A stretch of DNA of 64,000 bases from Goekera deserti (GCF_010685995.1 NZ_JAAGWK010000019.1:62001-126000), one strand, 5' to 3'. Positions 37,867-46,564 are shown, counted from the first letter of the stretch. Notes: generated from the letters alone by a model not told the origin. Program-made: numbers and translations.

Positions 37867-38787
37867 GTGCCGCAGTGGGACGATGTCGAGCTGGTCGTGG
37901 TGGCCTACCGCAGCCGCGCCCAGGTGGAGGCGATGCTCGCCGGCCTGCCGGCGAACCTCCCCGTCGCCGTCGTGGACAACTCCGACGGTGCGGACGGCCT
38001 CGGCGCGCTGGTCACCGCGCGGCCGCACGGGCGGTACCTCAGCGGCGGTGGCGTGGGCTTCGCACGGGCGGCCAACCTCGGCGCCCGGACGTCGACGGCG
38101 TCGGTGGTCGTGTTCGTCAAGCCCTCCGCCCGCCCCACCACGGCGGACCTGGCCACCCTGGTCGAGGACGTCGTCACCGACCCTGGCTGCTCGGCGAGCG
38201 CAGCGGTGCTCACCGACCCGGAGGGCCGCTCCCAGCGCGGCGTCGGCGGGTGGGAGCCCTCCCCGCGCCGGGCCCTGGTGCACGCCGTCGGCCTGCACAA
38301 GCTGTGGCCGCACGCCGGGATCTACGCACGGCCCCCGATCGGCGTCCCGCTGGAGGTCGACTGGGTCAACGGCGGGGTGATGGCCGTGCGCCGGGAGACG
38401 TTCCTCGAGCTCGGCTGCTTCGACGAGGGCTTCCACGTGTTCAACGAGGACATGGCCTTCGGCTGGGCCAGCCGGCAGCACGGGCTGCGGCAGCGGCTGC
38501 GCACCGACGTCGCCGTGCCCAGCGCGGTGGGCGGGTCCGGCGGACCGGCGCTGGACCTGTGGCGGCTGCGTGGCGCGTCGATGGCCCGCTACCTGGACAG
38601 GTACCACCCCGGCCGCCGCGTGGGCAACGAGGTGGCGGTCGTCGTCCTGGCGCTCGGTTCGCTGGCCCGGGCGGCCGTGCAGACGCTGCGCCGGGACGGG
38701 GACGAGGCGCGGGCGAGCCGGGTCTACGCCCGCGGCCTGCTCACCCGCCGGGCGTACATGGAGGGCCGGCTGGTCTCCCGCCGCTGA
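37867..38787 (+). CDS. Family 2 glycosyltransferase, rhamnosyl/galactofuranosyl type
   Basis: A 306-residue transferase resembling WcaA/RfbN-type enzymes. LVVVAYRSRAQVEAMLAGLP and VAVVDNSDGADG open the fold, GGVGFARAANLGAR is the second conserved loop, and VDWVNGGVMAVRRETFLELG with FNEDMAFGWAS is the highly conserved acceptor-binding and catalytic region of rhamnosyltransferases. GTG 37867 follows AGGAG by five bases. An upstream ATG (37846) is less well placed. It is convergent with the GT-C gene with an 11-bp gap. Confidence 0.87.
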   Translation: MPQWDDVELVVVAYRSRAQVEAMLAGLPANLPVAVVDNSDGADGLGALVTARPHGRYLSGGGVGFARAANLGARTSTASVVVFVKPSARPTTADLATLVEDVVTDPGCSASAAVLTDPEGRSQRGVGGWEPSPRRALVHAVGLHKLWPHAGIYARPPIGVPLEVDWVNGGVMAVRRETFLELGCFDEGFHVFNEDMAFGWASRQHGLRQRLRTDVAVPSAVGGSGGPALDLWRLRGASMARYLDRYHPGRRVGNEVAVVVLALGSLARAAVQTLRRDGDEARASRVYARGLLTRRAYMEGRLVSRR

Positions 38788-38798
38788 CCCGGCGGGGC

Positions 38799-40310
38799 TC
38801 AGCGCGCCTCGAAGAGCTCCACGCGGATCGTGCCGAAGTCCTGCCGGGAGGTGACCTCGTACCCCGGCCGCACCACGTCGTCCACCACGACGGACGACGA
38901 CTCCGGGGTCGGCCGCCAGGTGTCCCCGGGCAGGGAGACGACCCAGATCCGGTCCCGTTCGCTGACGATCGGGGTCAGCTCGTCGGGCGGGAACTCCTGC
39001 GGGAACTCGTCACCGAGCTGCTCGGTCGTGCGGGCGACGGCGACGTCCTCGGGCACGACCTGCCCCGGGGCCGGCTGGTCCAGGTACCACTCGATGGCCA
39101 TCCGCAGGTGGGCCGGCGCGTAGAGCACGACATCGCCGGGGCGGGCCTGCGCGGTGACCGCCGCGGCCGCGCCACGGACGTCCTCCGGCACCTCGCGCAG
39201 GTAGTCCCGCTGCACCAGCGACACCGCCTGCAGGGCCACCACGACGGCGAGCGCGGCCAGCATCAGCGGCCGGAGCCGGATCTGGAGCACCGCCCAGGCC
39301 AGCAGCAGCGCCATCACCGGCAGCAGGAAGGACAGGTAGCGGCCCACCAGCAGCGGCTTCACCACGCTGACGGCGATGATCACCGCCGGCGGCAGCACCA
39401 GCCAGGCGGTGAGCAGCGGCGCGGCCAGCGGGTGCTCGCCCACGGTGCGCCGGCGCACCAGCGCGACGCCCCAGGCCAGCACCGCCAGCGCGTAGACCGG
39501 CACCAGCACCGGGGCGCCGCTCAGGTCGGAGGCGGCGCCGGCGACCCGGGCCGGGCTGAGGTCCTCGATCCAGCCGCTCATCACCCCCTGGGCGAGCAGC
39601 AGCCGCAGCAGCACGGGGGCGGAGAACAGCCCGACCAGGGCGTAGACGGCCACCGTGCGCGGCAGGCGCCAGCCCTCCGGCGGGGCGATCAGCAACGCGA
39701 GCGCGTGTGCCCCGGCCACCAGCAGGGTGAGCGGCGTCGTCCAGACCATGAGCACGCAGACCGCGACGTAGCCGGCCCAGCGCGCGGTGCTCCGCGGGCG
39801 GTCGTAGGCGCGCAGCAGCAGCCAGCAGGCCAGCACGGCCAGCAGGGAGGCGAGCGCGTAGGCGCGGGCGAAGCGGCCGTAGAAGAGGAACGCGGGAGCC
39901 AGCGTGAGCAGCAGCGCGGCCAGCAGGCCGGCCCGCGCACCGAGGAGCCGGCGGCCGACCAGGGCGGTGAGCGGCACCGTGACGACGGCGGCGAGCACCG
40001 ACAGCGAGCGGATCCAGGTCTCGGAGTCCGAGACCGACGTCCAGCCCCACAGCGCCAGGTAGTAGAGGCCCATGTTGAACTCGCGGGTCCACAAGATCGA
40101 CCAGGCGTGGTCCAGCGAGCGGGTGGCGATGAAGGCGCTGAAGATCTCGTCGCGCCAGAGGCCGTCCTGCCCCAGCTGCCACCAGCCCAGCACGGCGGCC
40201 AGCACGGTGACTGCCGCGACCAGGGGCCAGAACCGGGACACCGCGGGCGCCTGGTGGCGTGGCGAGCTGCCGGACACCGGGCCGACGGGGTCTGCCTGTA
40301 CCTGGCTCAT
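38799..40310 (-). CDS. GT-C type mannosyltransferase-like membrane protein (family 39)
   Basis: A 503-residue polytopic protein with about 11 helices. The first external loop GQDGLWRDEIFSAFIATRSL carries the acidic DE pair that binds polyprenyl-phosphate sugars in PMT/ArnT-like enzymes. The C-terminal 140 residues are a soluble extracytoplasmic domain (DVVLYAPAHLRMAIEWYLDQ and onward). It is expected to use a polyprenyl-phosphate sugar to glycosylate a protein or glycan outside the membrane; the Ser/Thr-rich secreted proteins of this region are possible acceptors. A large hairpin lies upstream. Confidence 0.88.
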   Translation of the reverse strand: MSQVQADPVGPVSGSSPRHQAPAVSRFWPLVAAVTVLAAVLGWWQLGQDGLWRDEIFSAFIATRSLDHAWSILWTREFNMGLYYLALWGWTSVSDSETWIRSLSVLAAVVTVPLTALVGRRLLGARAGLLAALLLTLAPAFLFYGRFARAYALASLLAVLACWLLLRAYDRPRSTARWAGYVAVCVLMVWTTPLTLLVAGAHALALLIAPPEGWRLPRTVAVYALVGLFSAPVLLRLLLAQGVMSGWIEDLSPARVAGAASDLSGAPVLVPVYALAVLAWGVALVRRRTVGEHPLAAPLLTAWLVLPPAVIIAVSVVKPLLVGRYLSFLLPVMALLLAWAVLQIRLRPLMLAALAVVVALQAVSLVQRDYLREVPEDVRGAAAAVTAQARPGDVVLYAPAHLRMAIEWYLDQPAPGQVVPEDVAVARTTEQLGDEFPQEFPPDELTPIVSERDRIWVVSLPGDTWRPTPESSSVVVDDVVRPGYEVTSRQDFGTIRVELFEAR

Positions 40311-40410
40311 GTGGTGTCCGGTCCTCTTCGACGTCCTGGTGCCGCGCGAGAACCTACACGGCGCGTGGGTCCCGGGGGGATGACGACGAGTACCCCGATG
40401 GGGTGGGTCC

Positions 40411-40465
40411 CACGCACGGGTGAGGGGTCCGGCTCGACCCGAGCCGGACCCCTCACCCGTGCGTG
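40411..40465. terminator. Very long hairpin terminator, 25-bp perfect stem
   Basis: Bases 40411-40435 pair perfectly with 40441-40465 around loop GACCC; the stem includes GGGTGAGGGGTCCGGCTC. It begins 5 bp after the stop of the second GH26 gene (40470, minus strand) and 100 bp before the start of the GT-C gene, and so ends GH26 transcripts. A perfect 25-bp stem is unusually long for this role. Confidence 0.88.
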
Positions 40466-40469
40466 CAGG

Positions 40470-42338
40470 TCACCAGAGGGAGCGGTACGCCTCGGCAGCC
40501 TTCGGCATGGCGGTGCCGTTGAAGACCCGGTAGCTGTTGTTGTGCACGTTGACGTTGAAGAGGATCTCGTAGAGCACCTGGCCGGCACCGGAGCCGCCGT
40601 TGGCCTGGAGGAACTCGTACATCCCCTGCATGAACGCGACGTTGTCACCGTTCGCGGCCGTCCCCGACCACTCCGAGATGGACATCGGCAGACCCTGGCT
40701 CCGGGCGAAGTCCAGGTGGCCCTGCAGGCCCTTGGGCGCCCCGACACCATCGGTCAGCTTCATCGAGGCGGCCCAGTCCTGCTTGGTCGCGACGTAGGGG
40801 TAGGCGTTGTAGTAGTCGACGCCGAACACGTCGACGTTCTCCTTGCCGGGCCAGTACTTGCGCCAGTCGGCGTTGTTGCCGACGGTCTCCCGGTTGACGT
40901 TGAAGACCAGCTTCGACTCCGGGAAGATCTCCTGCTGCAGCGCGCGGTAGCGGTTCCAGGCCTTCGTGAAGGCCGCCGCGTTGCCGCTGTTGACCGACCA
41001 GGCGTACCAGTTGCCGTTCATCTCGTGGGCGAAGCGCAGGTACCAGGTGCCGCTGCGGCCGCTCCACAGCTTCTTCAGCGACGTGAGCGACTCCCGCCAG
41101 CGGGCGTCGTAGGCACCGCCGGCCGCGGCCTGCCAGGTCTCGCCCGTGCCGATCGCGCCGACGGCGATGTCCAGCGGCTTGTCCCAGTTGCCCAGGTCAC
41201 CGCTGGGCCGCAGGGCCCACAGGCCGAGCATGGCCTGGTTGTTGTCGTTCCAGGTGCCGGCGATCTCCACCGGGCGGCCTCGCCAGTTGCCGTAGGCGCC
41301 GGACACGACCCCGTCGCCGGACGCGCCGGACAGCCACGTGCCACCGGCCAGCTGAGTGCCACCCCCGGCCGACGACGACGGCGCGGACGTCGAGGGCGTG
41401 GCGCTGGTGGCCGGCGGGGTGGAGGTGCGGGGAGCCGACGAGCTCGCGGACGAGCTGGACGACGGGCCACTCGCCGACGAGGAGGTCGTCTTCGGGGCGC
41501 TGGACGACGAGCTGCCGGCCGGCGGGGTGCTGGTGCGCGGGGCCGACGAGGTGGTGGCCTTCGGGGCGCTGGACGACGAGCTGCTGGCCGGCGGGGTGGT
41601 GGTGCGCGGGGCCGACGAGCTGGAGCTGGTGGCCGGGCTGGACGAGGTGGCGCCCGCGGAGGAGGAGGCGGAGCCGGACCCGGTGGGGACGGTGGCCGCC
41701 TGCCCACCGCCGGCGCCGGCCGACGACGTCGCGTCCGGGGAGGCCGCGCTGGACGACGACCCGGTGCCCGCGGCGGTGACGCTCTCCGAGGAGGAGCTGC
41801 CCGAGGAGGAGCTGCTCGCCGAGGCGGACCCGGCCGAGGAGCTCGAGCCCGACGCGGTGGTCGGCGGGGTCACGGTCGCGCCCGCGGGGACCCGGGCGGC
41901 GGCGTCGGAGCCCTCCACCTCCACCTCGAGGCCGGGGTCGACGGCGAAGGGGCCGGGAGCCGGGACCGGCGACCCGGTCGACGGGTCGACGGCGCCGCCG
42001 CCCTGGGCCTGGGGCTCGCTGCTGCCCGGGACCGGCGCGTTCGGCACCGGGACCGGACCGTGGTTGGGGCCGGCCTGACCCGGGAGGACCTGATCCTCCT
42101 GCGGGGCGGTCGTCGGGTCGGCGCCCTGCAGCAGGCCGTCGGCGGAGGTGGAGGCCAGGTCGTCGGTCGGGGTGGTCGGGCCGAGCGTGCTCACGACGGT
42201 GACGCTGAGGATCACCAGCGCCACCACCATCGTGACCATCAGGACCGTGAGCACCCCGCCCCGGCGGCGGCCACGGTCGGAGGTGGCAGGTGCGTAGGCG
42301 TGCACGTGCTGGTTGTCGGCGCCATGGCGACGGCCCAT
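40470..42338 (-). CDS. GH26 glycoside hydrolase with long Ser/Thr-rich stalk (second of three)
   Basis: A 622-residue enzyme. A cytoplasmic leader of 27 residues with GRRRGG precedes one membrane helix (about 29-50). Then come about 270 residues of low-complexity Ser/Thr/Pro/Ala with repeats such as SSAPRTTTPPASSSSSSAPK, and a C-terminal GH26 domain (from about 330). Acid/base E439 (FAHEMNGNWYAW) and nucleophile E556 (MSISEWSGTA) are intact. The stalk could carry the catalytic domain through the cell wall. Its 408-bp upstream region contains several TGTGA/TCACA elements, suggesting CRP-family control. Confidence 0.9.
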   Translation of the reverse strand: MGRRHGADNQHVHAYAPATSDRGRRRGGVLTVLMVTMVVALVILSVTVVSTLGPTTPTDDLASTSADGLLQGADPTTAPQEDQVLPGQAGPNHGPVPVPNAPVPGSSEPQAQGGGAVDPSTGSPVPAPGPFAVDPGLEVEVEGSDAAARVPAGATVTPPTTASGSSSSAGSASASSSSSGSSSSESVTAAGTGSSSSAASPDATSSAGAGGGQAATVPTGSGSASSSAGATSSSPATSSSSSAPRTTTPPASSSSSSAPKATTSSAPRTSTPPAGSSSSSAPKTTSSSASGPSSSSSASSSAPRTSTPPATSATPSTSAPSSSAGGGTQLAGGTWLSGASGDGVVSGAYGNWRGRPVEIAGTWNDNNQAMLGLWALRPSGDLGNWDKPLDIAVGAIGTGETWQAAAGGAYDARWRESLTSLKKLWSGRSGTWYLRFAHEMNGNWYAWSVNSGNAAAFTKAWNRYRALQQEIFPESKLVFNVNRETVGNNADWRKYWPGKENVDVFGVDYYNAYPYVATKQDWAASMKLTDGVGAPKGLQGHLDFARSQGLPMSISEWSGTAANGDNVAFMQGMYEFLQANGGSGAGQVLYEILFNVNVHNNSYRVFNGTAMPKAAEAYRSLW

Positions 42339-42643
42339 CGTCAGCGACCACCCTGCGCGGAGTCGGCGGTCGCCGGCGCGACGCGGTCGAGCTGGGGCCT
42401 CATGAGGTCAGGGGGAAGCAGCGTCATGGGTGGGATCCGTCCTCGGCCGTCCGCTGCTGTGGTGAGCACGAACGAAGTTCATCAACGACTTTGTGACTCT
42501 TTCACAGCGCTCCGCTCACGTGAAATCACGGACAGTCATGGAGTGCTCAGCGGCCACAGGAGTCACAGACGAATCACACGTGTGTCATCCGACCCGGCGC
42601 AGAACCGCGAACGACCAGGATCTCGCCGAGGCGGCAGCCAACA

Positions 42644-42659
42644 AGTGATCCGGGTCACA
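42644..42659. promoter_or_regulatory. CRP/GlxR-like binding site
   Basis: AGTGATCCGGGTCACA matches the TGTGA-N6-TCACA consensus of cAMP-receptor-type regulators at nine of ten defined positions. It lies 306 bp upstream of the GH26 start. Actinobacterial CRP/GlxR proteins bind such sites in carbohydrate gene promoters. It was recognised from sequence only. Confidence 0.5.
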
Positions 42660-42685
42660 TTCACCGGGAGGGCGGGCCCACGACG

Positions 42686-42725
42686 CACGGACGGCCGGAG
42701 CCCTGTCCGGGTCCGGCCGTCCGTG
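42686..42725. terminator. Hairpin terminator, 14-bp perfect stem
   Basis: Arms CACGGACGGCCGGA and TCCGGCCGTCCGTG enclose a 12-base loop. It ends 21 bp before the stop of the SAF-domain oxidoreductase gene (42747, minus strand), so it terminates the nucleotide-sugar operon. Confidence 0.8.
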
Positions 42726-42746
42726 GTGCCCCTGCCGGGGCCGGGC

Positions 42747-44075
42747 TCACCGCCCGGCGAGCCCCAGTGCCGCGACGGCCGTGGCCGCCGCGCTGCCGAA
42801 GAACATCGTGTCCTGCTCGGCACGCAGCCGGTCGACCAGCCGCCCCTCGGGCAGCCGCACGTCGGCGTAGCCGATCACCTCGTCCCTGGCGACGTCGCGC
42901 AGCAGGACCGCACCCTCGGCCAGGCCCACCGGGAGCAGCCCGTCGCGGTGCGTGACGTCGGCCCGCTCTGCCTCGCCGTAGTAGTGGTAGCCGCCGGGCC
43001 GGTCGAGCTCGGTCCCGGCCGCGAGGTCGGTCTTGGCCAGCGTGACCACGTCGACCTGCGGTGCACCCATCGGCCGGATGGCCGGGTCGCCGAGCAGCGC
43101 GGCCCGGGCCACCGTGATCGGCACCTCGAAGTGGCACAGGTGGTACGGGGTGTAGAAGCTGTACAGCGGCCCGGTGCCCAGCTTGTAGAGCTCCAGGTAG
43201 TGCTGCTGCTTCGGGTCGTCGTGCGTGGCCATGACGTAGACCCCGGGGCCGGGCTGGGCGCCGACCACGTAGTCCACCGCTCCCCCGATGGCCCGCAGCT
43301 GCTCGACGTCGTACACCTGGGTCAGCTCGTCGACGTGCCCGCGGTGGTCCTGCCCCAGCATGCCGCGCCGGTGCACGCTCAGGCCGGCCGCGTTGGCCAC
43401 CAGTGCCTGCTCGACGCTCACCTTGGTGCCGTCGGCGAAGCTGGTGACCATCCACGGGTCCTGGCCCCAGCGCTTGGCGAAGCCCTCCTGGGTGGTGGGG
43501 TTGCGGTACGGGTCCTGCAGGCCCTTGATGTTGCCGGCCACCATCGGGGTCAGCCCGATCTGGCGCACGAAGCGGATCAGGTTCATCTGCACGCCCGGCT
43601 GGTCGCCGTCGGCGCCGGTGTAGACCACCCCGGCAGCGTCGGCCCTGGTGGCCAGCAGCGGGCCGAGGGTGGCGTCCACCTCGGCGTTCAGCAGCACCAG
43701 GTGCTTGCCGGCGGCGAAGCAGGCCAGCGCCAGCTCGGCACCGAAGTCGACGGCGCCGGTGGCGTCCACGACGACGTCCACCCGGTCGCTGCCGACCAGC
43801 ACCGCGATGTCGTCGGTGACGGCGACGTCCCCGGCACCGGCGATCCGGTCGACGTCGGCGGCGGTGCCGGCGTCGGTGGCGCGGGCCCCGGCCGTGGTGA
43901 CGGCGTCGTGCGCCCGGCTCGGCGTCCGGTTGCAGACGGCGACCAGCTGCATGCCCGGCGTCGAGTTGACCACCTGGTTGACCAGGCCCTTGGCCATGAA
44001 GCCGGCCCCGACCAGACCGAGGCCCACCGGCCGGCCGTCGGTCTGCCGCTGCGCGAGCAGCGTGTCCACGCCCAT
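42747..44075 (-). CDS. NAD(P)-dependent oxidoreductase with C-terminal SAF domain
   Basis: A 442-residue protein. The N-terminal Rossmann site is VGLGLVGAGFMAKGLVNQVV (about 17-36). The middle resembles homoserine-dehydrogenase/Gfo-Idh proteins, with VVVDATGAVDFG, KHLVLLNAEVD and GADGDQPG. The C-terminal 90 residues form an SAF domain (LAAGTELDRPGGYHYYGEAE then LPVGLAEGAVLLRDVARDE), as in sialic-acid synthases and sugar-acid enzymes. It starts at the stop of the RmlC-like gene (one-base overlap). This enzyme is often found with cytidylyltransferase and epimerase genes, so it presumably acts on a nucleotide-linked or free deoxysugar acid. The exact product is unknown. Confidence 0.85.
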   Translation of the reverse strand: MGVDTLLAQRQTDGRPVGLGLVGAGFMAKGLVNQVVNSTPGMQLVAVCNRTPSRAHDAVTTAGARATDAGTAADVDRIAGAGDVAVTDDIAVLVGSDRVDVVVDATGAVDFGAELALACFAAGKHLVLLNAEVDATLGPLLATRADAAGVVYTGADGDQPGVQMNLIRFVRQIGLTPMVAGNIKGLQDPYRNPTTQEGFAKRWGQDPWMVTSFADGTKVSVEQALVANAAGLSVHRRGMLGQDHRGHVDELTQVYDVEQLRAIGGAVDYVVGAQPGPGVYVMATHDDPKQQHYLELYKLGTGPLYSFYTPYHLCHFEVPITVARAALLGDPAIRPMGAPQVDVVTLAKTDLAAGTELDRPGGYHYYGEAERADVTHRDGLLPVGLAEGAVLLRDVARDEVIGYADVRLPEGRLVDRLRAEQDTMFFGSAAATAVAALGLAGR

Positions 44076-44665
44076 CACGAGGCAGCCCCGGCGGCGACGG
44101 TGGCCTGCGCGGCGGCGAAGGCCGCCGCGTTCGTCTCGTGGTCGAACAGCGGCCAGGAGGCGTCCTTGTCCGAGATCGTGGAGACCGGCAGCGGCCACCG
44201 GAGCCCGAAGGCGGGGTCGTCGTGCCGGTAGCCCGTCTCCGCGCCCGGGGCGTAGGGGACGCTGACCATGTACAGCACCTCGGTGTCGTCGGTCAGCGTC
44301 TGGTACGCGTGCGCCAGGTGCGGGGGCAGGTAGAGGGCGTCGTGGTTGTCCGCGGTCAGCTCGACCATCACCTGCTGCAGGTACGTCGGCGAGCCGGGCC
44401 GGATGTCCACGGCGACGTCGACGATGGCCCCGCGGGTGCACCGGATGAACTTCGACTCCGGGTGCCCGGGCAGCGAGAGGTGCAGCCCGCGGACCGTGCC
44501 GGCCCGGTGGTTCTGCGACACGTTGCACTGCGCCACCTCCGGGCGCATGCCGTGCTGGGCGAACTCGGCCGTGTCGAAGGACCGGGCGAAGAAGCCGCGC
44601 TCGTCTTGGTACAGCTCCATCTCCACCAGCACCACGCCGTCGACCGCCTGGGGGGTGTACTTCAC
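44075..44665 (-). CDS. RmlC-like sugar-nucleotide 3,5-epimerase
   Basis: A 196-residue cupin. RGFFARSFDTAEFAQHGM and NVSQNHRAGTVRGLHLS are hallmark segments; H62 is the catalytic base in the RGLH motif, and LYLPPHLAHAYQTL matches the C-terminal cupin strand. The usual RGLHYQ is RGLHLS, so Tyr/Gln of the classic enzymes are replaced, which may mean a different substrate. In this operon the donor is likely a CDP- rather than a dTDP-sugar. GTG 44665 overlaps the upstream epimerase stop (GTGA). Epimerisation at C3 or C3/C5 of a 4-keto sugar is expected. Confidence 0.88.
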   Translation of the reverse strand: MKYTPQAVDGVVLVEMELYQDERGFFARSFDTAEFAQHGMRPEVAQCNVSQNHRAGTVRGLHLSLPGHPESKFIRCTRGAIVDVAVDIRPGSPTYLQQVMVELTADNHDALYLPPHLAHAYQTLTDDTEVLYMVSVPYAPGAETGYRHDDPAFGLRWPLPVSTISDKDASWPLFDHETNAAAFAAAQATVAAGAAS

Positions 44666-45693
44666 GGCGCCGTCCAGAACAGCTGCGGGTCGACCTGCTG
44701 GGTGCGGAGCAGGTGCTCGATCTGCTTGAGCCGGGTGTGGCCGCGGCCGGTGAACGTGGCCTCGTCCATGTCGATGGCCTGGAACACCTTGTGCAGCTGC
44801 GCGGCGCCGGCCTTGGCGTCCCAGTCGGTGTCGTAGCCCGGCAGCACCTGGCGGATGCGGTCGAAGGCCACCCGGTAGCTGCGGTTGTCCGCCGTCGGGT
44901 CGCCGAAGGTCAGCTCGCAGCCGGGGAACTCGGCGGCGACGATCTCGGCGATGTCCCGGACGCGGTAGTTGTTGGACTCGCTGCCCACGTTGAAGATCTC
45001 GCCGTGCACCTTCTCGCGGGGGCTCTGCACGGTCATCACGATGGCCTTGGCGATGTCCAGGGCGTGCACCAGCGGGCGCCACGGGGAGCCGTCGCTGGTC
45101 ATGGCGATCTTCGACGTCGTCCAGGCGAGGCCGGAGAGGTTGTTCAGCACGATGTCGAAGCGCATCCGCGGGCTGGCGCCGAAGGCGGTCGCGTTGCGGA
45201 GGAAGGTCGGGGAGAAGCTGTCGCTCGCCATCGCCGACACGTCCCGCTCGACCAGGGCCTTGCACGTCGCGTAGGCGGTCTGCGGGTCGACCGGGCTGCT
45301 CTCGTCGACGATCCCCTCGGCCACGCCGTACACGCTGCACGAGGACATGTAGACGAACCGCTCGACGCCGGCGGCCTTCGCCGTCTCGGCCAGGTGCACC
45401 GACCCGTGGTGGTTGATGTCGTAGGTGACGTCACCGATCAGGTCACCGATCGGGTCGTTGGACAGCTCCGCCATGTGCACGATGGCGTCGACGCCGGCCA
45501 GGTGCTCGGCGCCCAGGGTGCGGATGTCCAGCGCCAGGGTCTGCGGCACCCGGTCCAGGCCGGGGTACAGCCAGCCGTTCTTGTAGTACCCGGTGTCGAC
45601 GCCGACGACGTCGTGGCCGGCGCGGAGCAGCTCCTGCGCGGTGAGGCAGCCGAGGTAGCCCTCGGTGCCGGTGACAAGGATTCGCAACGTCAT
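44662..45693 (-). CDS. NAD-dependent nucleotide-sugar epimerase/dehydratase (extended SDR)
   Basis: A 343-residue extended short-chain dehydrogenase. The cofactor loop is ILVTGTEGYLGCLTAQEL. The catalytic Ser is in YMSSCSVYGVAEG and the Tyr/Lys pair in TAYATCKALVE. RNATAFGASPRMRFDIVLNN and HALDIAKAIV are the substrate-binding parts of nucleotide-sugar enzymes. It follows the glucose-1-phosphate cytidylyltransferase by 55 bp, so it is a candidate for a CDP-hexose 4,6-dehydratase, 4-reductase or epimerase; family resemblance alone does not settle which. Confidence 0.87.
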   Translation of the reverse strand: MTLRILVTGTEGYLGCLTAQELLRAGHDVVGVDTGYYKNGWLYPGLDRVPQTLALDIRTLGAEHLAGVDAIVHMAELSNDPIGDLIGDVTYDINHHGSVHLAETAKAAGVERFVYMSSCSVYGVAEGIVDESSPVDPQTAYATCKALVERDVSAMASDSFSPTFLRNATAFGASPRMRFDIVLNNLSGLAWTTSKIAMTSDGSPWRPLVHALDIAKAIVMTVQSPREKVHGEIFNVGSESNNYRVRDIAEIVAAEFPGCELTFGDPTADNRSYRVAFDRIRQVLPGYDTDWDAKAGAAQLHKVFQAIDMDEATFTGRGHTRLKQIEHLLRTQQVDPQLFWTAP

Positions 45694-45748
45694 TCCTCAG
45701 TTCGATGGTGACTTGAGCCCGGGAGAGCCAGGTGGGGGCGGAGGAGGG

Positions 45749-46564
45749 TCAGTCCTCCCAGACCTTCCAGTCCGCGCGGCCGTCGTCCCACATGCCGTTG
45801 AGCTCCTTCCAGTCCCGGAAGGTGTCCATGCCCATCCAGAAGTCCTCGTGGCGGTGCACGCCGAGCTGACCGTCGCGGGCCAGGCGCTGCAGCGGCGCGT
45901 GCTCGAGCATCTCGTCGGTGGCCGAGGCGTCCAGGTAGCGGTCGACGAACTCGCGCTCGAAGAAGAAGAAGCCACCGTTGACGTACCCGGTCTGGTTCTG
46001 CTTCTCGTTGAACTGGGTGACGTCGTCGCCCGACAGGACCATCTCGCCGTAGCGCCCGCTGGGGTGCACGCCGGTGAGCGTGCCGAGCTTGCCACCGGCC
46101 AGGTGCGACTTCAGCACGGCCGGGATGTCGATGGCACCGATGCCGTCGCCGTAGGTCACCGCGAAGCGGGGGGCGTCGAGGTACTGCGCGACGCGGGCGA
46201 TCCGGGCGCCGGTGGCCGTGGTCAGCCCCGTCTCGGCGAACGTGATCGACCAGTCCTCCTCCTCGTGCGCGGTGTGGAACTCCAGCTCGTGGCTGCCGCG
46301 CAGCTCGAGGGTGAAGTCGTTCATCCGCGCCCGGTGGTCGACGAAGTAGTCCTTGATCATGTCGCCCTTGTAGCCCAGGCAGAGCACGAAGCGCCGGAAG
46401 CCGTAGTGGCTGTAGGTCTTCATGATGTGCCAGAGCACGGGGCGCCCGCCGATGTCGACGAGCGGCTTGGGCAGGTGCTCACTGGCCTCGCGCAGCCGGG
46501 TGCCCATGCCGCCGCACAGGATCACCACCGGGATCTCCGCGGTGGGGACATCGGGGTACGTCAT
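45749..46564 (-). CDS. rfbF: Glucose-1-phosphate cytidylyltransferase
   Basis: A 271-residue nucleotidyltransferase close to the RfbF length. VVILCGGMGTRLREASEHLP is the nucleotide-binding signature with KPLVDIGGRPVLWHIM following. YGDGIGAIDI supplies a metal Asp, and GYVNGGFFFFEREFVDRY and WMGMDTFRDWKEL are characteristic of the CDP-glucose enzyme. It makes CDP-glucose from CTP and glucose-1-phosphate in the cytoplasm. It is the first gene of the four-gene nucleotide-sugar operon. ATG 46564 has a GGAGGAC-type site upstream. Confidence 0.92.
   Translation of the reverse strand: MTYPDVPTAEIPVVILCGGMGTRLREASEHLPKPLVDIGGRPVLWHIMKTYSHYGFRRFVLCLGYKGDMIKDYFVDHRARMNDFTLELRGSHELEFHTAHEEEDWSITFAETGLTTATGARIARVAQYLDAPRFAVTYGDGIGAIDIPAVLKSHLAGGKLGTLTGVHPSGRYGEMVLSGDDVTQFNEKQNQTGYVNGGFFFFEREFVDRYLDASATDEMLEHAPLQRLARDGQLGVHRHEDFWMGMDTFRDWKELNGMWDDGRADWKVWED

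Larger units (their letters stand above)
42339..42746. other. Long 5' region of the second GH26 gene, 408 bp
   Basis: It contains an unusually AT-rich stretch (about 42470-42560) and a cluster of half-sites: TGTGA at 42492 and TCACA at 42502 (5-bp spacing), GTGAAATCAC near 42520, CACACGTGTG at 42575-42584, and the full CRP-like dyad at 42644. A terminator for the upstream oxidoreductase gene occupies 42686-42725. No gene is apparent. Confidence 0.6.

Noticed and set aside
37821-44231. A 2,136-codon open frame on the plus strand
   Set aside because: It is read in the antisense or an alternative frame of at least seven supported genes, with low-complexity Arg/Gly/His composition. It is an artefact of very high GC content.
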